A DNA stretch of 64,000 nt from Bacteroidota bacterium (GTDB taxonomy: Bacteria; Bacteroidota; Bacteroidia; UKL13-3), in contig CANHVU010000010.1 in the NCBI GenBank assembly GCA_947464275.1, forward strand, positions 1 to 64,000, given 5' to 3'. Below are positions 16,459 through 24,545 of the stretch, one piece after another; within the stretch, counting starts at the first letter, position 1, and each line of letters begins with the position of its first letter. Position numbers and translations under genes: made by a program. Below the pieces are notes generated by a model. That model saw nothing but the letters and a program-made list of their open reading frames with translations, did no database searches and was not told the DNA's origin.

Positions 16459-17529
16459 TTGAAAAAATACTTTTTTATAATACTAACCAATTTAGCGCTT
16501 ATAGCGCAAGCGCAACACATGAAAGTTACTAGTTTTACTACCAATTCTAATTTAAAAACCATTATTGATACCGCTAAATGGAAAGGAAATCCTTTAGATG
16601 AAAAAGGACTTTTTATGAACCATGAATTTCCGTTTTACCCCAAATTTAGTGAACTTTGGCAATGGCAACGTGAAACCAATCCGCAAAAAGAATTTAAGAA
16701 AAAAGATACTTTTCAATTGGCTTTATTACAAAACGACACCTCGTTTTTACATGCTAAAAATGATGTAATAGTTTGGCTTGGACACGCTACTTTTTTTATT
16801 AGAATAAATGGAATTAGTATAATAACTGATCCCGTATTTGGCAGTCCGGGTACATTTTTAAAACGTAAAGTTGCTATGCCTTTTGATCCAGCTATTATAA
16901 AAGGTCTTGATTATATTTTACTAAGCCACGATCATAGAGATCATTTAGACGAAAAAAGCATTCAACTAATTCATAAAAATAATCCAAACGCACCTATTTT
17001 AACTGGGCTAAAAATGGAAGAATGGCTTAATAAAATGCTGAATAAGCCTAAATACCAAACAGCAGGTTGGTACCAACAATACGATACAGATAATACGCAA
17101 ATAAAAATTTATTTTATGCCTGCTCGCCATTGGAGTAGACGAGGTTTAACTGATACCAATAAACATTTGTGGGGCTCTTTTGTAATTGAAGCAAATGGCA
17201 AACGCATTTTCTTTAGTGGCGATACAGGTTATGGAAGCCATTTAAAAGAAATTGGCGAAATATTTGGCAAAATTGATGTTTGTATTATTGGTGTGGGTGC
17301 ATTTAAACCTGAATGGTTTATGGGTGCTAATCATATTTCGCCTACGGATGCTATAAAAGCGGTAAACGAAATGGGTGCTCAAATGCTTATTCCCATGCAT
17401 TTTGGAACTTTCGATTTAAGCGATGAACCCATAGGCCAACCTCAACAAATACTGGAAACGGAAAACAAAAATGGCAACTTAAAAGCCAAGTTAAATGTGT
17501 TAACGGTTGGAAAAGCATTTGGATTTTAA
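16459..17529 (+). CDS. Exported metallo-beta-lactamase-fold hydrolase (UlaG/NAPE-PLD-like)
   Basis: The 356-residue protein starts at TTG; no ATG is available upstream of the signal peptide KKYFFIILTNLALIAQA, which supports that start. The hydrolase domain carries LGHATFFIRINGISIITDP, LSHDHRDHLDE (HxHxDH), FMPARHWSRRG, FFSGDTGYG and the late MHFGTFDLSD, the zinc ligands of the UlaG/NAPE-PLD-like branch. Relatives cut phosphodiester or lactone substrates; the substrate here is unknown, and a periplasmic site is inferred from the signal sequence. Confidence 0.85.
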   Translation: MKKYFFIILTNLALIAQAQHMKVTSFTTNSNLKTIIDTAKWKGNPLDEKGLFMNHEFPFYPKFSELWQWQRETNPQKEFKKKDTFQLALLQNDTSFLHAKNDVIVWLGHATFFIRINGISIITDPVFGSPGTFLKRKVAMPFDPAIIKGLDYILLSHDHRDHLDEKSIQLIHKNNPNAPILTGLKMEEWLNKMLNKPKYQTAGWYQQYDTDNTQIKIYFMPARHWSRRGLTDTNKHLWGSFVIEANGKRIFFSGDTGYGSHLKEIGEIFGKIDVCIIGVGAFKPEWFMGANHISPTDAIKAVNEMGAQMLIPMHFGTFDLSDEPIGQPQQILETENKNGNLKAKLNVLTVGKAFGF

Positions 17530-17640
17530 AAGTTAGTTAACATTGTTTCACTAAAATTATACTAGCAAATACTATACATTTTTTTATTCATTTCAAGTTT
17601 GCTGTGGCTAACATTTTTTACAACAACTCATTTTATAATC

Positions 17641-17648
17641 TATTTTCG
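17641..17648 (+). promoter_or_regulatory. -7 box TATTTTCG for murA
   Basis: TATTTTCG fits TAnnTTCG, a variant seen before several genes in this window, 17 bp before the murA start. The upstream box is only TTTT. Confidence 0.4.
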
Positions 17649-17665
17649 TATCAAAATAATAAAGA

Positions 17666-18973
17666 ATGTCATCATTTAAAGTAAAAGGCGGTAAGCAACT
17701 AAAAGGCGAATTGATTCCACAAGGAGCCAAAAACGAAGCATTGCAAATTATCAGCGCAGTGCTAATTACATCGGAAAAAGTAATCATTGAAAATATTCCA
17801 AATATTAGAGATGTAATGAAATTGATTGAACTATTGGCCGATATGGGCGTAGTAGTTGAACAAATCAATACCGACACTTACGCATTTACGGCCAATAATG
17901 TTAACTTGGAGTACTTATTAAGCGATGAGTTTAAAAAGAAGGGTGCTAGTTTACGCGGTTCAGTTATGATTATTGGACCACTTTTAGGCCGTTTTGGAAA
18001 AGCATTTATTCCAGAACCAGGTGGTGATAAAATAGGAAGACGTCATTTAGATACACACTTTAGAGGTTTTGAAGCTTTGGGTGCTCGTTTTGACTATAAC
18101 CACGATGAAAAGTTTTACAGCATTGATGCCAAAAACTTAAAAGGCGATTACATGGTGCTTGATGAAGCATCGGTTACTGGAACTGCAAATATTTTAATGG
18201 CAGCAGTTTTGGCTAAAGGTAAAACAGTAATTTATAATGCTGCTTGCGAACCTTATTTGCAACAGCTTTGTAAAATGCTAAACAGCATGGGCGCTAAAAT
18301 TACAGGTGTGGGCTCTAACTTATTAACCATTGAAGGTGTAGATAGCCTTGGAGGATGCACGCATCGTATGTTGCCCGACATGATTGAAATAGGCAGTTTT
18401 ATTGGTCTTGCAGCTACTACTAATTCAGAAATTACCATTAAAAATTGTTCTATTCCATCGCTAGGAAATATTCCAAAAATATTTGGCAGAATGGGAATAC
18501 AAATGGAGTTTAGAGGCGATGATATTTTTATACCAAAACAAGATTCTTATAAAATTGAAAGTTTAATAAATGGTTCCATGCTTACCATTAGAGATGGTAT
18601 TTGGCCTGCCTTTACGCCTGATTTAATTTCAATAGCTTTGGTTACTGCTACGCAAGCTAAAGGTTCAGTTTTAATTCATCAGTGGATGTTTGAAAGCCGC
18701 TTATTCTTTGTAGATAATTTAATAGATATGGGCGCTAAAATCATTTTATGCGACCCACATCGTGCGGTGGTTATTGGTAGTAACCGCGAACAAAAATTAC
18801 GTGGCATTACCATGAGTAGCCCCGATATTAGAGCAGGTGTGGCCATGTTAATAGCAGCTTTAGCAGCCGAAGGAACCTCAACCATTAATAATATTGTTCA
18901 AATTGATAGAGGTTATCAATTCATTGATACACGTTTAAATGCCATTGGCGCTGATATTACCCGCATTGATTAA
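17666..18973 (+). CDS. MurA, UDP-GlcNAc enolpyruvyl transferase with Asp in place of the catalytic Cys
   Basis: This 435-residue enzyme makes the first committed peptidoglycan precursor by moving enolpyruvate from PEP to UDP-GlcNAc. Substrate-contact residues are visible: K22-N23 in AKNEAL, the Arg of SLRGS (R97), the FTPD aspartate and the DIRAG arginine near the C-terminus. The active-site loop reads PGGDKIG, so residue 121 is Asp where fosfomycin-sensitive enzymes have Cys115. Asp at this site is active but is not alkylated by fosfomycin, as known for mycobacterial and chlamydial MurA. The downstream redoxin-like ORF overlaps its 3' end. Confidence 0.96.
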   Translation: MSSFKVKGGKQLKGELIPQGAKNEALQIISAVLITSEKVIIENIPNIRDVMKLIELLADMGVVVEQINTDTYAFTANNVNLEYLLSDEFKKKGASLRGSVMIIGPLLGRFGKAFIPEPGGDKIGRRHLDTHFRGFEALGARFDYNHDEKFYSIDAKNLKGDYMVLDEASVTGTANILMAAVLAKGKTVIYNAACEPYLQQLCKMLNSMGAKITGVGSNLLTIEGVDSLGGCTHRMLPDMIEIGSFIGLAATTNSEITIKNCSIPSLGNIPKIFGRMGIQMEFRGDDIFIPKQDSYKIESLINGSMLTIRDGIWPAFTPDLISIALVTATQAKGSVLIHQWMFESRLFFVDNLIDMGAKIILCDPHRAVVIGSNREQKLRGITMSSPDIRAGVAMLIAALAAEGTSTINNIVQIDRGYQFIDTRLNAIGADITRID

Positions 18974-19490
18974 TCGTGGCATAAAATATGGCTTTACACT
19001 AAGCTTGGCTTTACTATTTTGTAGTTTTTTAGTTGATAATAAAGAACTGAAAATTGGAAGCCAAGCTCCTGATTTTTCGGCCAAGTTATACAATAACAGA
19101 GATTTTAAACTAAGCAGTTTAAAAGGTAGTTATACCCTTGTTCAGTTTTGGGCTAGTTGGGATTTACCTTCGCTTAAAAGCCATGTAAAATTGGTAAAAA
19201 CTTATAACCAATTTAGGGATTACAAATTTGTGAATGGTAAAAAGTTTAATGTGGTTGAAATTAGCATTGACCAAAAACCTGAAACCTATAAAATAGCCAT
19301 AGCCCGCGAAAATGTTCCTTGGAATTATTTAATATGCGATTTTAAAGGTTGGGATAGTCCATTAATTGATACCTTTAATATAGAAAACATTCCTGCTAAT
19401 TTTTTACTTGACCCTAGTGGGACCATCATTGCTAAAAATATTTTTAACGATGATATAGAAAACGAACTTCAAAAAAATACAAAAAAATAA
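18939..19490 (+). CDS. TlpA/AhpC-like redoxin-fold protein lacking the CxxC motif
   Basis: The 183-residue product has a hydrophobic N-terminal anchor or signal (about residues 13-32) and a thioredoxin-like domain starting LKIGSQAPDFSAKLYN. At the active site it reads QFWASWDLPS, where TlpA-like thiol oxidoreductases have WCxxC, so both cysteines are lost. Late motifs IENIPANFLLDPSGTII include the cis-Pro region. The ATG used here overlaps murA by 35 bp; an in-frame TTG at 18966 just inside the overlap is an alternative. A non-redox, binding or structural role is inferred. Confidence 0.75.
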   Translation: MPLALILPALINRGIKYGFTLSLALLFCSFLVDNKELKIGSQAPDFSAKLYNNRDFKLSSLKGSYTLVQFWASWDLPSLKSHVKLVKTYNQFRDYKFVNGKKFNVVEISIDQKPETYKIAIARENVPWNYLICDFKGWDSPLIDTFNIENIPANFLLDPSGTIIAKNIFNDDIENELQKNTKK

Positions 19491-19514
19491 GCTGCTTTTA
19501 CTTTTCTTTCCATA

Positions 19515-19555
19515 AAACTGCCCCCAAATAGTGTCTAACTTTTTGGGGGCAGTTT
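19515..19555 (+). terminator. Strong terminator after the murA-redoxin pair
   Basis: AAACTGCCCCCAAA (19515-19528) and TTTGGGGGCAGTTT (19542-19555) form a perfect 14-bp stem. Confidence 0.85.
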
Positions 19556-19581
19556 ATTATTGTAGCTTTTTTTGTTTAAAA

Positions 19582-19652
19582 ATTATCTACCTCTCCCCTA
19601 CCAAATGTCCGCTCTTCAAGCATCGTTAATAAACATTTCGTCACCATCTTTT
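19582..19652 (-). pseudogene. Duplicated fragment of the M13 peptidase 3' end
   Basis: These 71 bp match 21549-21619, the last codons and the region after the stop of the intact M13 peptidase gene, with only three differences. Read on the minus strand the fragment encodes DGDEMFINDA, then a premature TGA where the intact gene has GGA, then RADIW and the same TAG. It is a recent partial duplication that is not under selection. Faint similarity (TGCTCA, TGGCGAGT) may continue to about 19680. Confidence 0.85.
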
Positions 19653-19662
19653 CAATGCTCAT

Positions 19663-19902
19663 TTGATATTGGCGAGTACGCCAACATTGGCTAAAAACGA
19701 GTTATTATTAAGCTTGCCTACCAATGCCAACTATTTGGTAGAAATAATTGACCTATTAGGTAAAACCCAAATAAATAGCATAATTAATAACAGTGGTGCA
19801 CAAATAAATACTAGCACCTTAACCAATGGTATATACATAGTAAAAATTAAAGATAATAATGGTACTATTGTGCTAACTAATAAACTATTAATAGAAAAAT
19901 AA
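19663..19902 (+). pseudogene. Orphan T9SS C-terminal sorting-domain remnant
   Basis: Seventy-nine codons hold only the end of a type-A T9SS sorting domain: YLVEIIDLLGKTQ, TLTNGIYIVKIKDNNG and the terminal NKLLIEK. There is no signal peptide or passenger. It resembles at protein level the last 65 residues of the intact protein encoded next to it (VEIIDMLSKT, NLTNGFYSVNL, NKLLIAK). Together with the M13 fragment immediately upstream it marks a rearranged or partly deleted duplicate. Confidence 0.75.
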
Positions 19903-19924
19903 ACCAAATATTAAAAACAAAACC

Positions 19925-20026
19925 AAATACTTTTCGAATGAACAAACTAAAATGGATATTATTATTAACTAGCCTTGCTTGTATGGTAAGTAAATTATAT
20001 AGCCAATGTTCGTTCGAAAAGTATTT
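19925..20026. repeat. 19-bp inverted repeat bracketing a start codon and signal peptide
   Basis: AAATACTTTTCGAATGAAC at 19925-19943 and its complement at 20008-20026 (18 of 19 identical) flank a 64-bp segment. The left arm contains the ATG of the T9SS protein gene; the right arm encodes the first mature residues (SFEKYF). In mRNA the start codon would lie within a 19-bp stem. Inversion of the segment would put an in-frame stop after ATG AAC. Confidence 0.75.
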
Positions 20027-21365
20027 TCCTTATACCAATACTTTAAATGGCAATATTTACAAAACATCCGATAATTATTTAATAGTAGCTGCTGACGGAA
20101 CAACAGATAGTAATGATCCTAGAAATGGGCAAATAGATTGTATTGCAATAAAAATGGATACCTGCGGGAATATAATTTGGCAGGATACTTACGGGCATCC
20201 AGTAGAAACTGATGAAATGAGTGGAGGTTTTACTGAAACAGATAATGAGGATTATATTTTTATAGGCAATGCTGCATTTCAGGCAAAAGAAGGCATTAAT
20301 ATTAGGTTTTACAAAACCAATAAAGATGGCAAAATGCTCAGCAATAAATTATACAATAAATATACAGCAGGGGCTAGGTTAGTAGTGAAAAATGGCTTTA
20401 AAAAAAATTCGTTTTTTGTTGGTGGTTTTGTCACAAATGGAGGATTTAGCAATACAGAACCTTATTTAATGGAGATAGATGAAAATGGAAACATAATAAG
20501 AGATAAAGTATTTTATTTTCCTGTGTATTCCGAAAGCAAATATTTAAGAAAAATATTACAACTCAATAATAATTCCATGTACGTATTTATGCAATTAAAT
20601 TACGACTCATTGGTGGTAGCTAATATTGATAGTAATTTTAATGTAAGATGGGTTAAAATACCCGCATCAGATACCATTCAAAATATTAAAAGCTATAACG
20701 ATGCTTGCTTTAGTTATGATAGTACTAGTATAGCTGTATTAGGTTCGTTTTTCGAATTCCGTAACCCTAACATATTTATAAGAGATAATTGGGTTAGTTA
20801 TGTAAAAACCGATTTAAATTTAAACTATCAAAAAGTAAACGGAGTAAAACAGGAGGATATGTATGGCGGATATTTGTTTATAAGGCCAACACCAGAAAAT
20901 GGCTATATAGTAAGTAATAGTAGAATAGATAGCAATTTAAATTTAACAAAAATTGACACATTCTATACTTTAGATGGTGAGCAAATATTTGATTATTGGA
21001 TTCCAAATGGTAATAAATCATTCTATGGGTTTGCCCGTGGCGCAAGGCCTACAGACCCATTTACAATAATTTTAGTAGCCAAAACCGACCAAGATGGAAG
21101 GGTAAATATAATAAAACCCAAACCCACCTTACCATTAAAAATATACCCTAACCCCGCTAAAGATATACTAAACATAGAAATAAGCGAAGAAGGAAAAACC
21201 TATACAGTTGAAATAATAGATATGCTTAGTAAAACCATACTTACCCGACAAATAGCAGGTACCAGTACCTTAAATATAGAAAACCTTACCAATGGTTTTT
21301 ACAGTGTAAACCTAACAGATAATACCGGTAAAGTAAGCGTAAATAAATTATTAATAGCTAAGTAA
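19938..21365 (+). CDS. Secreted protein with type-A T9SS sorting domain
   Basis: The 475-residue protein has a signal peptide (residues 1-22, ending SKLYSQ) and a passenger of repeated beta-propeller-like strands (IKMDTCGNIIWQDTYGH, YKTNKDGKMLSNKLY, MEIDENGNIIRDKVF), a pattern common in exported proteins whose repeats read D-x-x-G-N-I-x-W. The last 80 residues are a T9SS type-A domain: LPLKIYPNPAKDILNIEIS to NKLLIAK. It should be exported by the type IX system and either released or anchored. Its initiation region is held in the inverted repeat at 19925-20026. Function of the passenger is unknown. Confidence 0.85.
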   Translation: MNKLKWILLLTSLACMVSKLYSQCSFEKYFPYTNTLNGNIYKTSDNYLIVAADGTTDSNDPRNGQIDCIAIKMDTCGNIIWQDTYGHPVETDEMSGGFTETDNEDYIFIGNAAFQAKEGINIRFYKTNKDGKMLSNKLYNKYTAGARLVVKNGFKKNSFFVGGFVTNGGFSNTEPYLMEIDENGNIIRDKVFYFPVYSESKYLRKILQLNNNSMYVFMQLNYDSLVVANIDSNFNVRWVKIPASDTIQNIKSYNDACFSYDSTSIAVLGSFFEFRNPNIFIRDNWVSYVKTDLNLNYQKVNGVKQEDMYGGYLFIRPTPENGYIVSNSRIDSNLNLTKIDTFYTLDGEQIFDYWIPNGNKSFYGFARGARPTDPFTIILVAKTDQDGRVNIIKPKPTLPLKIYPNPAKDILNIEISEEGKTYTVEIIDMLSKTILTRQIAGTSTLNIENLTNGFYSVNLTDNTGKVSVNKLLIAK

Positions 21366-21466
21366 AATAGGTGTTATTAAAACCATTAAAGAGGCTTTCT
21401 CAAATGCCTCAAAATACTTGTCAGTTCGGACGAGAACTTAATATGTATGTTTTCAAAAACATTTCT

Positions 21467-21482
21467 ACCGATAGCTATCGGT
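21467..21482. repeat. Palindrome ACCGATAGCTATCGGT
   Basis: A perfect 16-bp palindrome in the spacer. Its core GATAGCTATC recurs at 27817-27826, and a related one, TTCCGAAAGCTTTCGGAA, is at 50893-50910; all three are intergenic. Confidence 0.6.
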
Positions 21483-21507
21483 ATCCGCTCAATGTGACAA
21501 AAAACAC

Positions 21508-21540
21508 AAGAGGCTGCCCTTTTGAGGCAGCCTCTTTATC
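21508..21540. terminator. Bidirectional terminator between T9SS gene and M13 gene
   Basis: AAGAGGCTGCC (21508-21518) pairs with GGCAGCCTCTT (21526-21536). It lies between two convergent genes and has T-rich sequence on each outgoing strand. Confidence 0.8.
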
Positions 21541-21564
21541 TATTACTTATTATCTACCTCTCCC

Positions 21565-23616
21565 CTACCAAATATCAGCTCTTCCAGCATCGTTAATAAA
21601 CATTTCGTCACCATCTTTTACTTTAAATGCCTCGTAAAAAGTAGGCATATTGCTCAATGGGCCTTTTACCCTAAATTCTCCTGGCGAGTGCGTATCGGTT
21701 AGTATTAACTGGCGAATAGCTTCTGGTCTTGCATTGTTTTTCCATAATTGCGCAAAACCAATAAAAAAACGTTGTTCAGGTGTAAAACCATCTTTCACTA
21801 CGTTTTCTTCAGGATGTTGTTTTAAGTATAATTTAAATGCATCGTATGCTATGCTTAAACCTCCTAAATCGGCAATGTTTTCGCCTAATGTAAGTTTACC
21901 ATTTACATATAAACTATCGCCTACTTTAAATTTGTTAAACTGCTCCACCAATACGTTGGTTCTGGCTTCAAATTGTTTTCTGTCGTTTTCTGTCCACCAA
22001 CTATTTAAGTTTCCGTTTGCATCGTATTTGCTTCCTTGGTCATCAAAACCATGTGTAATCTCATGGCCAATTACAGCACCAATAGCACCATAGTTTAAAG
22101 CAGCATCGGCATTTTCATCAAAAAATGGTGATTGTAAAATAGCTGCTGGAAACACAATTTCGTTATTAATTGGGTTATAGTAAGCATTTACTGTTTGTGG
22201 TAACATGCCCCACTCTGTCTTATCAATTGGTTTGCCCAAACGGTTAATCATTTCATTGTAATCAAACTCATTGGCAGCAAGTACATTTTCAAAATAGCTA
22301 GAATTGGTAATATTTAAAGCAGTGTAATCAGTCCATTTATCAGGATAACCAAACTTGCGCGAAATGCTTAATAATTTGGTATTTGCTTTTTCTTTGGTTT
22401 CGGCACTCATCCAAGCCAAACCTTTTAAACGAACAGCAAAAGCATCCGAAATATTAGAAACCATGGTATTTACTTGTGTTTTAGCATTTGGACTAAATGT
22501 TTGTTTTACGAATAACTGTCCTAACATTTCGCCCACACCACCATTACAAGCCGCAATGGCTTTTTTCCATAAAGGTTTTTGCTCCTTAGTTCCACTTAAT
22601 ACAGTAGCATAAAAGCTAAACTGAATTTGCTCTAACTCTGGTGTTAGTAATGAAATGGTATTATTCATAAAACTCCAACTCATGTATGTTTTCCATTCTT
22701 CAATACTGTATTTGGTCAGCAAATCGTTAAGGTTTTTGAAAAATTTAGGTTGTCCTACAATCAATTTATCGAACGAAGCAATGCCTGTTTTAGCAATATA
22801 ATTTTTTAATGGAACCGCGCTAATCTCAGTATAAAGTTCGTTTAATACATATTTGTTGTATTGTTTATCAGGGTCGCGTCTTTCTAATCTATTTAAACTA
22901 CCTGAAGCTAAATCGGTTTCTATTTTTAGAATCAATTGTGCATCTCGCACTTGTGTAATTGTATCTTTACCATAAACTTTTAAAACCTTAGTAATATAGT
23001 TCATGTACTCATTTCTAATTTTTACCGATTTTTCATCCGTTTTAAAGTAAAAATCTTTATCAGGCAAACCTAGTCCGCCTTGTGATAAATAGGGAATATA
23101 AACTTGGCTATTTTTGGCATCTTGCGAAACACCAAATCTAAACAAAGTAGAAATTCCAACTTTGTGCATTTCGGCTGCCAGAACAAACATTTGTGTAGTA
23201 TTTGATACCAATTGTATTTTGGTTAAAAAAGGCTCAGTAACCATTAATCTATCCATTTTACGTTTATTGGTATCAACATAAAGCTTATAAAAAGTAGCAA
23301 TTTTATCTTCAATAGAACCTGCCTTGTGAGTATTTATAGCTAAATTTTCTAAAATACCACGTAAAATATCATTGTTACGCTCGGCCACAATGTTAAAATT
23401 ACCCCAACGACTTTCTGTACTAGGAACAGGATTATTTTTAAGCCAAGTTCCGTTTGCGTATTGGTAAAAATTTTGATTTGGCTTTACGCTTAAATCCATT
23501 GTAGCCTTGTCAATGGCAGGTTTTTTAGCACTTTTCTTATCCTTTTTACCATCTTGAGCCGAGGTAGTAAGGGCACAAACTGCCGATGTTAACAATAAGT
23601 AATGTTTAATTTTCAT
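21565..23616 (-). CDS. M13 family metallopeptidase (neprilysin-like, PepO type)
   Basis: The 683-residue secreted zinc endopeptidase has a signal peptide (about 1-20), a Lys-rich linker and the M13 N-terminal domain (DLSVKPNQNFYQYANGTWLKNNPVP). The catalytic half carries NAYYNPINNEIVFPAAIL, the zinc motif HEITH at 518-522, and ENIAD at 579-583 giving the third zinc ligand. The C-terminal FRVKGPLSNMPTFYEAF and the final Trp are also typical. Length is standard. It probably digests peptides in the periplasm or outside. A 71-bp piece of its 3' end is duplicated at 19582. Confidence 0.95.
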   Translation of the reverse strand: MKIKHYLLLTSAVCALTTSAQDGKKDKKSAKKPAIDKATMDLSVKPNQNFYQYANGTWLKNNPVPSTESRWGNFNIVAERNNDILRGILENLAINTHKAGSIEDKIATFYKLYVDTNKRKMDRLMVTEPFLTKIQLVSNTTQMFVLAAEMHKVGISTLFRFGVSQDAKNSQVYIPYLSQGGLGLPDKDFYFKTDEKSVKIRNEYMNYITKVLKVYGKDTITQVRDAQLILKIETDLASGSLNRLERRDPDKQYNKYVLNELYTEISAVPLKNYIAKTGIASFDKLIVGQPKFFKNLNDLLTKYSIEEWKTYMSWSFMNNTISLLTPELEQIQFSFYATVLSGTKEQKPLWKKAIAACNGGVGEMLGQLFVKQTFSPNAKTQVNTMVSNISDAFAVRLKGLAWMSAETKEKANTKLLSISRKFGYPDKWTDYTALNITNSSYFENVLAANEFDYNEMINRLGKPIDKTEWGMLPQTVNAYYNPINNEIVFPAAILQSPFFDENADAALNYGAIGAVIGHEITHGFDDQGSKYDANGNLNSWWTENDRKQFEARTNVLVEQFNKFKVGDSLYVNGKLTLGENIADLGGLSIAYDAFKLYLKQHPEENVVKDGFTPEQRFFIGFAQLWKNNARPEAIRQLILTDTHSPGEFRVKGPLSNMPTFYEAFKVKDGDEMFINDAGRADIW

Positions 23617-23643
23617 ATAAATTTTTTACAAATTTTAAAGGAA

Positions 23644-23651
23644 CGAAAATA
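23644..23651 (-). promoter_or_regulatory. -7 box TATTTTCG for the M13 gene
   Basis: The complement of 23644-23651 is TATTTTCG, the same box as before murA, 27 bp upstream of the start codon. Confidence 0.4.
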
Positions 23652-23705
23652 TAAACTTACACCTAATTATTGGTATGAAATATTATAAATGGAAAATGAT
23701 GTTGG

Positions 23706-24110
23706 TTAAACTATTCGTTCCATCATTTTTTCGGGCGATTTCAAGGCAGTGAAACCAAACTTTTGATATATATAATGTGCATCGGTGGTGGCTAAACGCC
23801 AAACCTTTATGCTTTTAAGTTCAGGGCAATTTAAAATAAACTCCATTAACTGGGTTGAATATCCTTGCTTTTGGTGTTGTTCAATAATAAACACATCCAA
23901 TAGATAAGCAAAAGCTACGTAGTCTGTAACCACACGTGCGTAACCTATTTGTTGGTTATTTAAATAAATGCCAAAGTTAAAAGAATTGTCAATACAAGTT
24001 TGAACTTGTTCCAAACTGCGGCCTTTAGCCCAATAAGTATTACTGATAAACGCATGGATTAAGTTTATATCCAATTGGTTTTTATCGGTAGTAATGGTGA
24101 TGGTGTTCAT
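23706..24110 (-). CDS. GNAT family N-acetyltransferase
   Basis: This 134-residue protein has the GNAT core: a beta strand with IGYARVVTDYVAFAYLLDVFI, the acetyl-CoA loop region EQHQKQGYSTQLMEFIL (a variant of Q/RxxGxG/A) and a late YQKFGFTAL. The acceptor is unknown. It follows the 138-residue hypothetical gene by 9 bp and is probably the last gene of the murF-alr transcript. Confidence 0.85.
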   Translation of the reverse strand: MNTITITTDKNQLDINLIHAFISNTYWAKGRSLEQVQTCIDNSFNFGIYLNNQQIGYARVVTDYVAFAYLLDVFIIEQHQKQGYSTQLMEFILNCPELKSIKVWRLATTDAHYIYQKFGFTALKSPEKMMERIV

Positions 24111-24119
24111 GGCTAAAGA

Positions 24120-24536
24120 TTATCCTAAATTTTTAAAATAGTTTCTAGTTAACACCTTTTTCAATTCACGCACTATGATTTCATGCGCAATTACTTGTTG
24201 TTGATTATCAAAATTGTTTGTGTTACCATTAATAATTAGTGTTTGATTACTATTTGCTAATGAATGTTGAAGTGCTTTTTTGATAGCAATTTCCGAAAGG
24301 TCAATTCTATATAAAATGGATTGTAATTTACTTTTATCGTTAGCTAATAATTGTTTTACCTCTATAGTTAAACCATCCATTAATTGCTCGTAAGCAGTTT
24401 CTGTATTTCCATCAAACTGAATATTGATATTATACATCCCAAAATCTTTTTGAATTTGCGCAATAGTTTCGTTAATAATGGTTTCTTTATTTAGAAGCTG
24501 CGCAATATTTTGATGAGTAATTTCGGGTAAATTCAT
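24120..24536 (-). CDS. Hypothetical protein (138 aa)
   Basis: I do not recognise this protein. It is predicted soluble and largely helical, with an Asn/Gln-rich stretch (NGNTNNFDNQQQVIAHE) before a basic C-terminal helix (VRELKKVLTRNYFKNLG). It is 9 bp downstream of murF-alr and 9 bp upstream of the acetyltransferase gene, so it sits inside a tight cluster. Confidence 0.7.
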   Translation of the reverse strand: MNLPEITHQNIAQLLNKETIINETIAQIQKDFGMYNINIQFDGNTETAYEQLMDGLTIEVKQLLANDKSKLQSILYRIDLSEIAIKKALQHSLANSNQTLIINGNTNNFDNQQQVIAHEIIVRELKKVLTRNYFKNLG

Positions 24537-24545
24537 AGCTTTAAA

